A DNA stretch of 64,000 nucleotides from Dipteronia dyeriana (taxonomy: Eukaryota > Streptophyta > Magnoliopsida > Sapindales > Sapindaceae): contig CM065299.1 in assembly GCA_032871835.1 (NCBI GenBank), positions 28,475,074-28,539,073 of the forward strand, given 5' to 3'. Below, piece after piece: positions 32,210-43,418 of the stretch (position 1 is the stretch's first letter; every line of letters begins with the position of its first letter). Below the pieces are notes generated by a model. The model was not told where the DNA came from and searched no databases. It saw nothing but the letters and a program-made list of their open reading frames with translations. The position numbers were made by a program, and so were the translations under genes.

Positions 32210-34940
32210 TCAAGCTTTATCAGTTGCCCGATTCTTGACTTTAAAAAATTCACCAGCTGAAATTAACCCTCGCTGAAATTCCCAAAGGAGAAGGACGTCA
32301 TAAGCTGGGGACCTTTTGAAGAGATCAACCCCTTGGACTTCAAGTGCTAGCTTAGTCTCCGTTGATAGGGATTCGACCGTCAAGGCTTGACGTTCCAAAT
32401 CTTCAATTTTCTGCTCATAAGACGACTTGGCCTATTCAGCTTCCTGTTCGGCTTTGAGCATCGATTCATGTTCGGCTTTCAGCTTAGTCTCCTTTGATAG
32501 GGCTTTGACCGTCAAGGTGAGCTCTGCCCAGGTGTTTGGCAACCACTGTTTGGATAAGCAAGTGGAGGCCGAAGAGAGAGCTTCTTTGACAGCTAATTCT
32601 AAAAGGACACAGCCTTCTCCTCTGCCAAAAAAGCTCTCTCTTCGGCCTCCACTTTCTTATCCAAACAGTGGTCGGCAAACACCTGGGCAGAGCTCACCTC
32701 CCTTTGATAAGCCGTTTCAACCCAAGCAAGACTATCCTCACTCTCATTTAGCTGAGCTTCAAGATGCCTTATTCTATCAGCTTGATGTTGTTGCGTCTAA
32801 ACCAAATTAGCAAACTTGGCCACCACCTGCAAGAAAGGTTGAGTTAAAAATATGACCGGTATTAAAGATAACAGTTGAGATAGGAGACTTACATAAGAGG
32901 CACTATTGAAAATATTTTCAAGATGAGTGGTCGGGGAAATTTCCCTGAAGCGGCTCTAATGGTCATCCCCAATGAAGACCCGACCAGAAGACATTGCCCT
33001 TAGCATTTCCTGAGGAGTGGAATAAGAGTCACCGGAGGCTTCCGCTCCAACGTCTTCGGCCTTAGAAGGAAAAGAATCCTTATTAAGGTTTGAAGTTTCC
33101 GCTCTTCCCTCAGACGCTTTAACTTGAACGCTTGAGGAAACTCTAACCTCAGTATTATCATCACTTGATTCGATAAACGACACCACCCGAGGGACTTTAT
33201 GAGGATGAGTGGGAGAGTCGGTCATCTTCCTCTTCTCAGCCCGAGTACGATGGAAGTTGAGATCAGTCGTGGGATCATCCTGATCATCAATATCAAGAAA
33301 AGATTCAAAGAAACCAGGATCAAGATTTACTTGTTCGTATGAAGGTTTTTCAGTTCCATCTCTAGCCCCGACAATAAACTGTTCGGCAGGAACCTCATCA
33401 GTTGAGGACTTCGGCACACCATACATTTCACCGAGACAATCTTCTTGCCCGCCCTCATCTTCAGGAAACCTTTAGGCATTGGCAATTTCAGCAGGGCCAC
33501 TCGGACCGCTAGATTCCCCTACGGTCGGCTGAATGACCTCCTCAGGGATGTACTCAGGAATCTGCTTGTCAGCCTCATCAGATTCCTCATCCGATTCAGG
33601 CAGAGCAATGCCTTTCTTGCTTTGGCGTGAAGCTTCTTTTTGGCTCGCCTAAAGGATCGATTTCACCTGGGGAGCTTGAACGTCACAGACGATGTCCGAG
33701 TCATACACTAAACACGATAAAGAGAACCAAGTCATACAGTAATATAGAGGTGAAATAAAAGCAAAAAAGAACCATACTTACATCGTCTGCGATAGCCTGA
33801 AATCTGACTAAAAAAACCAAGCTATATCATCTTCTTCTCACTAAAAAGATAAGACTTGCTCCTCTTTTCCAGAGTACGTACTGCGGCCCGAGCAAGTCTA
33901 GTCAGCTCAGCATTAGAGAAGTCAAGTTTTTTCTCGTTCCATACGTCAGGAGAACAGAAAAAACGGGGAACCTTCAGCATCATCTGATTCTCCCCAACCA
34001 AGAGAGTAACCTCGAGTCTTAAGTTTCCTCCGGCAAAGAACCAATTGTTCTTGCAATGCTTGATCGATGAAGGAAACCCCCACATGAAGCCACTCTTTTT
34101 TGCATCAGAAGAGGTTTCAACTCCCCGATTTACTTTTGTCCCATCAGGGACCCAACAATCGGGCGGATTGGACATAAGAAAATAAGTTCATGTCCGACCA
34201 GATTTCCTTAGTGTATAAAAATGCCTGATTTCATCCGGAGAAGGTGGTGATAGGTTCATCCAGCTCCACATATGCCACATGCATATTAAAATATTATAGT
34301 TATTTGGGCTAAGTTGGGCTGGAGCGATCCCTGCTTCGGCCAGAAACCAAGCAACGAACGGCTGAAGAGGAAGAGTTATACCACAACAGAGCATGGACCC
34401 ATAAATCGCCACCATGCCCGGAGGAGGGTTCCATACGGCTCTATCACCAGCATGAGACATTGTAACCGAGTCGTCTAGATCAAATCGAGCACGATACTTC
34501 AAGATCTCATCTTCCCTGACCACATTCGGCTCGGCATCAAATCCACTTGGGCGATCAATAGAAAAAGGGATACGTGATGTTCTAAACTCCGTTTCAACAT
34601 CTCTCTCATCAACGGTTTGTTCCCTGATTTGAACGCTGCCCGAGCCATGCTTGTGGACCTCGCATTTACTCTGATGTTTTCCCATCCTGGATCCAAGAGG
34701 AACCCTATGATCAGAAACGATAGATTCAGAACTAGAAGATTCAGAACTGGATGATTCAAAACTAAAACTTAAACAAACGTCAGGGTAAAGCCCGGAAATG
34801 TCAACACCTAAAAAAGGAGGCTTATCAGGAGGGATTTCCCCCAATAGTCTACAAACGCAAGAGACTAATTGAAATTCTCTACGCTCAAGCGCTTCAAAAG
34901 CTATAACGAAAAGGCGTTGTCGTGAAATAGGATCCATCAA
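32210..34940 (-). pseudogene. Antisense gene of the Retand-type gypsy element (putative gypsy-type transposase domain plus coiled coil)
   Basis: On the minus strand, 34940-33822 is one frame (373 codons) broken by a single TGA at 34188-34190. It starts MMDPISRQRL and carries an acidic Ser-rich stretch, then MVAIYGSMLCCGITLPLQPF, FLAEAGIAPAQLSPNNYNIL and CMWHMWSW, which matches the Pfam family of putative gypsy-type transposases (PF04195), then CWVPDGTKV and WGFPSSIKHCKNNWFFAGG. A TAG ends it near 33822. An intron is suggested at 33781-33708 (GTAAGTATGG donor, TTTAG acceptor). The next exon is Glu/Asp/Ser-rich (PESDEESDEADKQ) and includes 33426-32956. A second intron at 32892-32825 has GTAAGT and TTGCAG. 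The last exon is a coiled coil (RIRHLEAQLNESEDSLAWVE, then EDLERQALTVESLSTETK) ending at 32210. Function unknown; such antisense genes are known from Tat/Retand elements. Confidence 0.75.
32515..32699. repeat. 78-bp-arm inverted repeat inside the antisense gene
   Basis: Arms 32515-32592 and 32622-32699 match in inverted orientation with about five mismatches, separated by 29 bp. The arms contain AGGTGAGCTCTGCCCAGGTG and GTGGAGGCCGAAGAGAGAGC. One arm fits the coiled-coil reading frame of the antisense gene; the other is the reversed extra copy. Confidence 0.9.
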
Positions 34941-35420
34941 AACTAACCTTTAGAATAAAACGTAAAAAAACTGGAAAAGCTTCAAACGAAGAATGGAGAT
35001 GAATCTCTGCGTAAGAAATCTGGGTTAAATATTTGCTTATGCGAAAATGAACCGGAATAGTACCTTTTCGGCTTAAATAGATTATTCAATAACAAAGACA
35101 CAAAACCCTAGGATCTTAAAAAGTGGAAAAAAATCGAAAATGAGGATTTGATGACGTAGGCGGTGCATCAGGAGACGCACAAGTTGTTTCTTATAAATGT
35201 CACTAGGGGAATGAAGCGGTGGGAAGACACGTGCCAAGAAAAAAACTAACCAAGCCGTCAGAATTTCGAAACGTCGCAATCATTGAGATTTCGCGTGAAG
35301 GGATATACGCGATAGCCATTAAGACACATCATTATTACAAGGCGTAAAAATTAAAGGGTCAATTAAAATATTTACGCCAAAGTCAAAATCTCACTCGGTA
35401 AAAATATTTTAAGGGGGTAT

Positions 35421-36119
35421 TGTTATAGGTATATTTTTATCGGATGTACACATCACTGACAAGGTGGATAGTCCCTTAAGATTGCCAGGTAGATATCCGA
35501 ATAGACATCCAGAAAACATTCTTCAATATATCACTAAGGAATAAGAGCCCGAGTAAGTATGAATACAGGTATTCGGCAAGTCAAGACCTGCTCGGGACCA
35601 AGTGACGTCATATTCTACTCGGGACAAGAACGAGAAACCCAAATAAGGAAGTCCAGTACATAATTCGCACATGGGTATACCAAGAGTCATGCTCAAATAC
35701 GCAAAGACATCCATGTCAAGAAGAATTCCTAGAAGAGTAAAGTACCAAACAGGAAACATGTTCGGCAACAACTTTATTTCTTCAAGAAAACTGCACATTT
35801 ATAAGGAAATAAAGTCCTAAACTGACTATCTTCAGAGTTCCATTCGATCTTCATACAAACTCTGAAATAGGAAAGAAGTAAAAGATAACTCCAACAAGCA
35901 ACCAAATTATAACTAAATACAAAATTATTTCATTACTTGTACAACAAGGATTAGGGTTCTATGCAAATATAAATAGACCCATAATCTCATTGTTGAAAAG
36001 ACGGGAAAATAGATATACAGAATCACGAGCAGAGAGGAAAAAGAGAGATCGAGTGTGTAATTCTTTATTCCAATAGTGAATTTTGGTCGGTTGTTTGTTC
36101 AACCACCCGTGGACGTTTC
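35421..36119 (+). repeat. 3' LTR of the gypsy element
   Basis: Preceded by the polypurine tract AAGGGGGTAT (35411-35420). 699 bp align with the 5' LTR. LTR-like sequence seems to run on past 36119 (CACCGGAGTTTTACCACGTA), perhaps into a CT-rich stretch at 36170-36211. The true end and target duplication were not found. Confidence 0.87.
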
Positions 36120-36622
36120 TCCGATCACCGGAGTTTTACCACGTAAACTCGTGTTTAACTAGCTTCAAATTGCATTCTCTTTCTTTTTCTCTTTCTCTTT
36201 CTCTTTCTCTTTGACAGATCACAACTAAATTCAATCTTGTTGATTTTCTCACCCATTGAGAAATCGACGTCAACAGATGGTGAGAAGCAAATACAAAACC
36301 CAGAAAACTGAAGGAGGGGGAATGATTCCATAGCCAAGACAGTTGAGAAATTCCCAGTATTACTGATCAAGCGGATCGGCTTGGCAGTGAGAGGGAGTTT
36401 GATAGTTATGAAGAGGCTGAAGAATCATGAAATAATGACGAGTATCAAGAATGGCAACTTTAAAATTGGATATTGAAGAATCTCCGGTGCATCATTTTGA
36501 TCCCAATTATTATAATAAGACCTGCCATGACCTTGGTCTGTTAATATAAGAAAGAAGAACAGATTAACAAGTATCTCAAATCAATGAAGAAATTCATGAT
36601 GTTAATTATGACAAATTGACAA

Positions 36623-36624
<2 letters not shown>

Positions 36625-36674
<50 letters not shown>
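36625..36674. repeat. (AT)n microsatellite
   Basis: About 25 AT units without interruption. Confidence 0.95.
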
Positions 36675-36677
<3 letters not shown>

Positions 36678-38505
36678 GATTGAGTAGCCTGACAAAACAA
36701 TGCATGGAAAATTGAGAAAGGTTTTTGATCCTTGAAAATCTAACACTATAAGATACATTTTGACGAAATTAATGATAGAGTGTTTAAATACCATTGTTGA
36801 CTCTTATCCTACCAGATTAAGATTAAAGTCTTAAACTTTTAGATCATTTTACCAATCCAATGTCAGAGTTTTGGTTGTCTTAGGAGTCTTGGGTTGGGTT
36901 CGAATCCTCACACGTGATTGAATTTTATATTTGTTTATATTTGAAGTTTGCTATCAGAGAAGTGTTAAAAGTGCTAAAATATTATAGTTTGGTCATTTCC
37001 TATTACTCTAACCTTCTGCACTTTTAATGGTTTCTAAATACTATCAAATTTCCACAAACATTTAATAAAGTCATCTTATCATCACCATTCTTGCGGTCGA
37101 AGCTGTTGGAGCTCTGCGATGAACTGTTCATTAACAATACAACTTCTTATTAAGCCACAACCTTAAAGATTTGATTGGTAAACCAGCAGTAGAAAGAGAC
37201 ACAACCTCCAATAAAACCATATTAAGCCAATTCCAAATCAACGCCAATTAAGGTGGCATTAAACAAAAACTTGGATTCATGGTCTTCATCTCTCTCAAGT
37301 CCATGCTCTACTGGTGTAAAAGTCTTTGAGGTAATATTACAACCTGCTTTTGATGGGCTATTGAAGTTTAGTTTCTTGGTACTCTCTCTCCACTGGTTTT
37401 GTGTGCTGAAACGGTATTGGATGTTTATATTCTGTGGATTATGGAGTTTTGAAGCGGAGGAGAAGGGAGAAAAAAGAGCAAAACAAGAACAGAGATCGAT
37501 TAATTTTTTTTAGCGGCAGGAATATTGGAAAGAGACCGCTATGTCAACGTGTTCCAGTCGCCATTATTAACAAATTAATACACAATGATTTGCTTGTTAA
37601 GGAATAAGGATGATGAAATTAATCTATTCTTGTCAGCCTAATCTTACACGCACAAGCACAAGTCACGACGATGACTTTTCTAAACTTTGCCTTCTATTTT
37701 CTGATTGTAATAACTAGAATAGCTTAAGTTTCATCCAACGCTCAAATTAGATTTAGACCTCTTATGTGAATATGTGGCTTCCATAAAACAAGCACCCAAA
37801 CAACAAAATGTTTGTACAAAGATAAGCAAATTTATTACTACTCACTATGCACTTGCTTGTTATTTGTCACTTTTGTTTAAAAAGAATTCATGATAATAGC
37901 AAACTTAGCCAAACCCCTGTTTGAATATCTACGGACTACAAGCATCACATTTTGCATTACCATGTCTATATTCACGATTTTGGCTAGGTTACTGTTAAAG
38001 CAGTATGATTGTTTACGATTTTGATTTGAATGAATTTTGATTTGAATTTTTTTACAAACGATAAGTTCATTAAAATCTATTTATGAATAAAATTTGAAAT
38101 TTTATCAAGAACTAAAACTATTTTTCTTGAATTTTCCTATATTTCACTCTTTTTTCCAATCCATTCATATTTTAAAAAATTAGGATAAATAGTTATAGTA
38201 CTTAAAAAAATTCAAATTTGATTCATAACTATTTTTTTGATAAAATTGGACTGACCTAGAGGGAAAAAACATCACAAAAGATCATATGCTGAAAAATCCA
38301 TTTTATTCATAACTAGATTTCAATGAACTTATTATTTATAAAAGTAAAAATAAAAAAAATCAATGTTATTTCATGGTGGTCCTTATCGAAATTAAAATAA
38401 GGAATCTCTTATGAGAAACTCACTCGAGAGTTGATTTATTTTAGGTTTTTCAATCTTAATTTTTATACACCTTTGATTCAAAAAATCAAATATAAACGAG
38501 TCAAT
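36675..38505. other. Intergenic DNA, no convincing gene
   Basis: A modestly coding-like patch at about 37250-37345 is open on both strands (minus: TFTPVEHGLERDEDHESKFL), bordered by a possible splice acceptor, but it matches nothing I recognise and the flanks are non-coding. The rest is AT-rich. Confidence 0.4.
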
Positions 38506-38507
38506 TT

Positions 38508-38690
38508 TTGCTCACCCATATTAAGGGTGGGTAAGCATTAATCTCTACCGTATGAATGTCATGTGTCTATGGAAGAGATAAATTTATCCAATCACTGTCA
38601 TCTTTTTGGATAAATTTATCTCCCTAAATCCATGTCATTCATACGGGGGTAATACTCACCCCTCTTGCGGATAGGTGGATAAAAGTGAAC
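38508..38690. mobile_element. Hairpin MITE
   Basis: Arms GGGTGGGTAAGCATTAATCT then CCGTATGAATG and GAGATAAATTTATCC (38524-38596) pair with GGATAAATTTATCTCCCTAA, CATTCATACGG and CTCACCCC (38607-38673). This gives an almost complete hairpin of about 60-bp arms with a very short loop. Confidence 0.7.
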
Positions 38691-38699
38691 TCAATCTAA

Positions 38700-40350
38700 A
38701 AATGGTTGATAACAACAATTTAGCCATACCCATTAAAATAGCGATATTTTTTAACTACATTTTATAGTTTGTAACCACTTGACGTCAGAATTTATCCATA
38801 TACCCTTCACTCACAAAACTAATTCCCTTTTCATCCAAAACGGACTGCAATGGTTTTAATAATAAATAAATAAAAAAAAACCGGGATCGGCACATTCCCT
38901 ACGCAGAGGAGAGAGAGAGAAGTGGATGAGGGTGGACCGCCGACGACGAAGACGGTGAGACGACGCCAGCGAAGTCAGAGGAGTACGACCGGAGGATTGA
39001 AGACGGAGGACGGCAGGAAAATCGAAGCAGCTTGAAGAAGAAGTTGTAGAGAGAATAAGGTCTGTTTTCTCTCAAAAATATATTTTTATTTTTTTATTTT
39101 TTTTTGAAGATGTGATGTTAATTCTTTAGGGATTGTATGATTGTTTGTGATTTCATTGTGTTTTGGGTAGTGATTTTTTATTTAGAAATTTTTGGGACCA
39201 TTTAGTTTGAAATTCGAAAATTTCTGAAAATTTCTTGTACCCAAGAAAACGTGAATTATTTCTCATCAAAACGCGATAAACCAATAAAAATCATAAAAAT
39301 CGTGCAAAACAATGGAATAATGAAAATTAAAAACATGAATAATGAATAATAAACGTGAGAAATTGATGAAGGAACCTGTGAAATGCTTTCAAATCGTGAC
39401 AAATCCGAACCTATCGTGACAAATTAAAAAAAAAACATGAATAATCATTTTTTAAAACGTGAAAAACATATGAAAAAATTTGTAGAAAAGGTGAATAACT
39501 TCTTGGAAACGTGAAAAAATGTAATTAAAATTGAAATTAACATAAAGAACGTGATAAATAATTAAGATTTATAATAATAAAAACGAGACAAAACTAATGT
39601 GAAAAATAAGTGAAAAACAAGAAGAAAAAAAATTGGCTACTCAAAGTTTTAAATCCTAATTTTATTTTTATTTTATTGTTTCTAATTACTGTATCTAGTA
39701 TTTATTTGGCTCCATCAAAAAATGTCGAAGCATTTTCTGCTCACCCCAAAATGACTTCAATGGTAGACGAAAGAAAATCTGAGCTGCTTGCATCTATGGT
39801 GGAAAGACAGCCAAAATTGACTGTTGTTTCAGCTTTGCTTCGATGGCTTTTGGAATAGACGAACTATCGATTGAAGTCCACACCCTGAGAAAACTACAGC
39901 ATTCCTGTTTTCACTTTGTACAAGTTGCTCCACAACACATAAAACCATTCCGGCAATTCCATTTTCATTTTCTCTGCAGTTTGGTCAGTGCCTTTGGATT
40001 GTTGGCTTTTATTTTGTTAAATTCTTATTATCATCTGAAACAAACTTTTCTGTTAGATTACAAATTACCGTCATTTGTATGGCGATAGATGAAGTTCTTT
40101 TACCTGTTCATTTTCTCATTTTTTTCACCATTTTTGTATGGTTTTTGAATATATATCATTGTTTAATCTAATACCTTAAAATCAAATTCTATACTTCATC
40201 AGCTTTTTTTTTTTTTTTTTTGTGTTTGTGATAAAAATAATGGATGAATATGTTCTTTGGTGTTCAGTTGTTGTCTTGGAAAATCCAAATATCAGTTCAA
40301 CATTTTGAATGTTTTTGCAGCATGATATTTACCATGTACAGGTTGATGTT
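38700..40350 (+). other. Probable 5' region (promoter, 5' UTR exons and introns) of the PPR gene
   Basis: A GC-richer, GA-rich patch at 38880-39060 looks like a transcribed leader. A second less AT-rich patch at 39720-40000 could be another 5' UTR exon; its small frames (39610-39858 and 39843-40088) resemble nothing known. A T-rich tract (40207-40223) and TTTTTGCAG at 40312-40320 form a good 3' splice site 30 bp before the PPR start. Exon borders are inferred. Confidence 0.4.
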
Positions 40351-42459
40351 ATGACTCTAATGTTGACAAGAAGGATATTAGTGCATCCGGGCTTTATCAA
40401 GAACTACTCTTCGGGATTCCTTGTGACTTCAGCGATTCAGGAGTCTGCTTTTGTAAACAACAGTTTTGGAAGGTTTCGAATATCAGACACATTCTTTAAA
40501 CAATTTTCGTTTTTGAATTCCCAGAGCTTCTGTACAGGTAGTGTCCGGCAAGAAAAGTTATGTTGGGAAGGTTCCTCTCAAGGAGTTTTGTTGAGAAAGC
40601 TTGAATTGGAATTGAAAAAACATCAACTGGATGAAGCATGGGGAACTTTCAATGATTTAAAAAGATTGTTTGCTTTTCCTGAGCATTCTGTAGTGAGTAG
40701 GTTTATTACTGAATTGTCTTACTCATCAGAGCCTTACTGGCTAAAGAAAGCATGCGATTTGGTTTTTGTAATCTTGAAAGAAAAATCAGATTTACTTAAG
40801 CCTGACATCCTAACTAAGTTATCTCTTTCTTTAGCAAGAGCTCAGATGCCCGTTCCTGCTTCAAAAATGCTTAGACTAATGCTCGAGAAAGGGAATCCAC
40901 CCCCCATGAATATGTTGTGGCTGGTTGTTCTGCATATGGTGAAGACAGAAATTGGGACATGTCTTGCATCTAATGTTTTGATTCAGATATGCAATCAATT
41001 CCTATATTTAAGGGTAGAAAGAAGTGATAGTGCGAAGTTGATGAAGCCTGATACAACAATCTTTAACCTTGTGCTTGATGCTTGTGTGAGATTTAAATCA
41101 TCTTTCAAAGGCCAAGAGATTATGGAACTGATGTCACAAACTGGGGTCGTTGCTGATGCACACTCGATCACTATTATTGCCAAGATACATGAAATGAATG
41201 GTCAGAGAGATGAGCTAAAAAGATTTAAAGATTACATTGATCAAGTATCACTACCATTTGTTCATCATTACCGACGGTATTATGATAGTTTGTTGAGCTC
41301 TCATTTTAAGTTTGATGACATTGATGCAGCTGCTGAGCTTGTGTTAACTATGAATAAATATCGAGATTCTTTTCCTGATAAAAGACTTAGAAGAGACTCT
41401 CAAAAGCCAAGTCTTGTTCCAATAGGATCTCCCAACATCAGGAGTGGATTAAAGATACAAATTATGCCCGAGCTGCTGGAGAAGGATTCTGTCCTTAGAG
41501 TAGAAGGGAAAGAAGAGTTCATTCTTTTCAGGAATGGGAAACTTCTTATTAGTAGCGAGGCACTAGCCAAGTTCATTACCGGATACAAGAGACATGGGAA
41601 GATCAGTGAACTTTCAAAGCTCCTACTTAGCATTCAAAAGGAGTATCGTTCCCTTGGGGAGACCATATTGTGTTCAGATGTGATTGATGCTTGCATTCAC
41701 TTAGGTTGGCTTGAAACTGCTCATGATATCTTGGATGACATGAAATCGGCTGGGGATCCTATGGGTTCTACCACCTATATGTCACTAATTGTAGCTTATT
41801 ACAATGCAAAGATGTTTAGAGAGGCGGAGGCATTAGTAAGGCAAATGCATAAAGCTGGTTACATAAATATATCTGAAGAGATGGTTGTCTCTGCATGTCT
41901 GTCAGAAGTAGCAGATAGAAGTGGTAAATCAGATCTAGCTGAGTCCTTAATTCGAGAAATGAAAGAGAAGGAGAAGGCAATTCCTTCTATGATCTATGAG
42001 CTAAATTCTTCTATTTACTATTTCTGTAAGAGCAAAATGATTGGGGATGCTTTGACAATATACCGAAGAATGCTTGAGATGAAAATGCAACCCACTGTGC
42101 AAACTTTTGGTTATTTGGCATATGGGTACTCTTCTTTGGAAATGTATCGTGATATTACGATCTTGTGGGGAGACATTAAGAGGAACACAGAAGCTGGGAT
42201 TTTACTGTTGAGCAGGGATCTGTATGAGTTTATACTATTGAACTTTCTTCGAGGTGGTTACTTTGAGAGAGTGATGGAAGTCATTGGTTACATGAAACAG
42301 AAGAGTATGTACACAGACAAGTGGATGTATAAAAGTGAATTTTTAAAGCATCATAAAAATCTTTACAGGAGCTTAAAGGCGTCAAATGTTAGAACTGAGG
42401 CTCAAAAGAAAAGGCTTGAGTATGTTCAGGCATTTAGGAAATGGGCTGGAATTTATTAA
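40351..42459 (+). CDS. Pentatricopeptide repeat (PPR) protein, P-type, probably mitochondrial
   Basis: 702 residues from ATG 40351 (MTLMLTRRILVHPGFIKNYS), TAA at 42457-42459, no intron. An ATG at 40309 in the same frame overlaps a strong 3' splice site (TTTTTGCAG, 40312-40320), so 40351 is the better start. The N-terminus is rich in Arg, Ser and hydrophobic residues with few acids, as in organelle targeting peptides. The body has degenerate helical PPR pairs, for example TIFNLVLDACVRFKSSFKGQ, DVIDACIHLGWLETAHDILD, TTYMSLIVAYYNAKMFREAE and PTVQTFGYLAYGYSSLEMYR. No DYW, E or SMR domain is present. PPR proteins bind organelle RNA; the specific target is unknown. It resembles the Arabidopsis At4g17616/At1g03100 group from memory, unverified. 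The frame is intact and it is the only complete host gene here. Confidence 0.9.
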   Translation: MTLMLTRRILVHPGFIKNYSSGFLVTSAIQESAFVNNSFGRFRISDTFFKQFSFLNSQSFCTGSVRQEKLCWEGSSQGVLLRKLELELKKHQLDEAWGTFNDLKRLFAFPEHSVVSRFITELSYSSEPYWLKKACDLVFVILKEKSDLLKPDILTKLSLSLARAQMPVPASKMLRLMLEKGNPPPMNMLWLVVLHMVKTEIGTCLASNVLIQICNQFLYLRVERSDSAKLMKPDTTIFNLVLDACVRFKSSFKGQEIMELMSQTGVVADAHSITIIAKIHEMNGQRDELKRFKDYIDQVSLPFVHHYRRYYDSLLSSHFKFDDIDAAAELVLTMNKYRDSFPDKRLRRDSQKPSLVPIGSPNIRSGLKIQIMPELLEKDSVLRVEGKEEFILFRNGKLLISSEALAKFITGYKRHGKISELSKLLLSIQKEYRSLGETILCSDVIDACIHLGWLETAHDILDDMKSAGDPMGSTTYMSLIVAYYNAKMFREAEALVRQMHKAGYINISEEMVVSACLSEVADRSGKSDLAESLIREMKEKEKAIPSMIYELNSSIYYFCKSKMIGDALTIYRRMLEMKMQPTVQTFGYLAYGYSSLEMYRDITILWGDIKRNTEAGILLLSRDLYEFILLNFLRGGYFERVMEVIGYMKQKSMYTDKWMYKSEFLKHHKNLYRSLKASNVRTEAQKKRLEYVQAFRKWAGIY

Positions 42460-43067
42460 AGAGTTGGAAGTTCTGAAGTACATAGGGTATTTTGAAAGCA
42501 AAGCTTCTTAATGAAGCAGCCTTTTCAGGTGAGGGTTTGAATCTTGCTGTTGCAACAATTTTTATTAGCTAGAGATGTATGTGAACTAGAATTAACAGTG
42601 ATACGGTAAGGAAAATTCCAAGTTTATAACAGTGATATAGAGAAGGATATTATAGATGGCATTCTTGATGAGGTTAGTTCTATCTGTCAACAGAATTGGT
42701 ACATAGGGATTTCTGCCAAATGTCGGGCAATTGGTTTCCTCGTCTCATGTTGAGGCTGATATTCAAGTATTTTCTTGAAAATTTCAGGTTGCAGAGTAGA
42801 GATTATCAAGGTGGGTTTATGGCCCAATTCTCACTTATTTTAACAATGTACCTTCTTTTTCCTTTGTGCCTTCTGTCCTGTTAGAGTCTTTGATCATGCC
42901 TGGAATCCTATTCTGCTGACTCTCTAATGGCAATTAATGACTTTCTTATAGGCAGCTGATGAAGAAGAGTTTGAAGGGGAGGAAGGTGATGAAGAAGTAA
43001 TTAAAGGCTTTCTTTTTGTTCTCTATAAGATAATTCAATAATTGTTTTCTTTTTGGGTTAATATATT
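42460..43067 (+). other. Downstream region of the PPR gene (probable 3' UTR)
   Basis: Splice-like borders occur (TTTCAG before 42786; ATTATCAAGGTGGG at about 42801-42814; TTCTTATAG before 42953), and 42953-43004 encodes an acidic stretch (ADEEEFEGEEGDEEVIK). This could be a spliced 3' UTR or remnant exons of another gene; neither can be decided. Confidence 0.35.
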
Positions 43068-43418
43068 GATATAACTAAATGTTGTTTTGCGTATCTTTAA
43101 ATTAAACATAACTGTTTCTAGTCCTAAACTACCTTTTGTGTTCTCTAGTAGTCTAGTTTATCCAAATCATACTGTAATGGATGGTGTAAAGCCTTCAAAT
43201 ACAGAAATGGAAAATGAAGTTTGTGAATGTCAATGTGTAGGCTCATTGGACATAGCTTGGTCTTTTGCTGTTCTTGTTAGCTTGTGGTTTTTGTTGGTGT
43301 TTTTTAGTCGTCAGCGTTTTATGCCTTAGTTGGTCATGTTTGTTGGCTTCGTATGTTTTGTGTGTTTCGCCTGCTTAGCTTTTCAAATGTGCCGTTCAAA
43401 AAAAAAAAATGATATAAC
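43068..43418 (+). mobile_element. Short poly-A retroposon with 9-bp target duplication
   Basis: TGATATAAC occurs at 43068-43076 and again at 43410-43418. Between them about 330 bp end in a run of 12 A after AAATGTGCCGTTC. The T/G-rich last third (TTGTTGGCTTCGTATGTTTT) resembles plant L1 3' ends, so this is probably a 5'-truncated LINE; a SINE or a processed transcript copy is possible. A weak frame inside has a hydrophobic stretch (WSFAVLVSLWFLLVFF) with no known match. Confidence 0.75.

Larger units (their letters stand above)
21299..36119 (+). mobile_element. Ty3/gypsy LTR retrotransposon, Tat/Retand type, with nested hAT
   Basis: LTR-like ends (TGTTATAGGTATATTTTTAT) at 21299 and 35421. 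Between them lie gag, a DNGSS protease, RT, RNase H, a second archaeal-type RNase H and integrase, all on the plus strand, then a long minus-strand gene. The dual RNase H marks the Tat lineage, and the antisense gene after pol marks the Retand type. The two LTRs are roughly 93% identical by eye. The right boundary is uncertain because the LTRs stop matching at 22004 and 36119. The element is dead: many stops, no identifiable PBS, and a 3.4-kb hAT in RT. Confidence 0.92.

Noticed and set aside
32427..32810. Plus-strand 127-codon frame over the hairpin
   Set aside because: It is the complement of the antisense coiled-coil exon.
37253..37513. Plus-strand 86-codon frame and an opposing minus-strand stretch
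   Set aside because: Coding on either strand is equally weak, with no recognised family and non-coding flanks.
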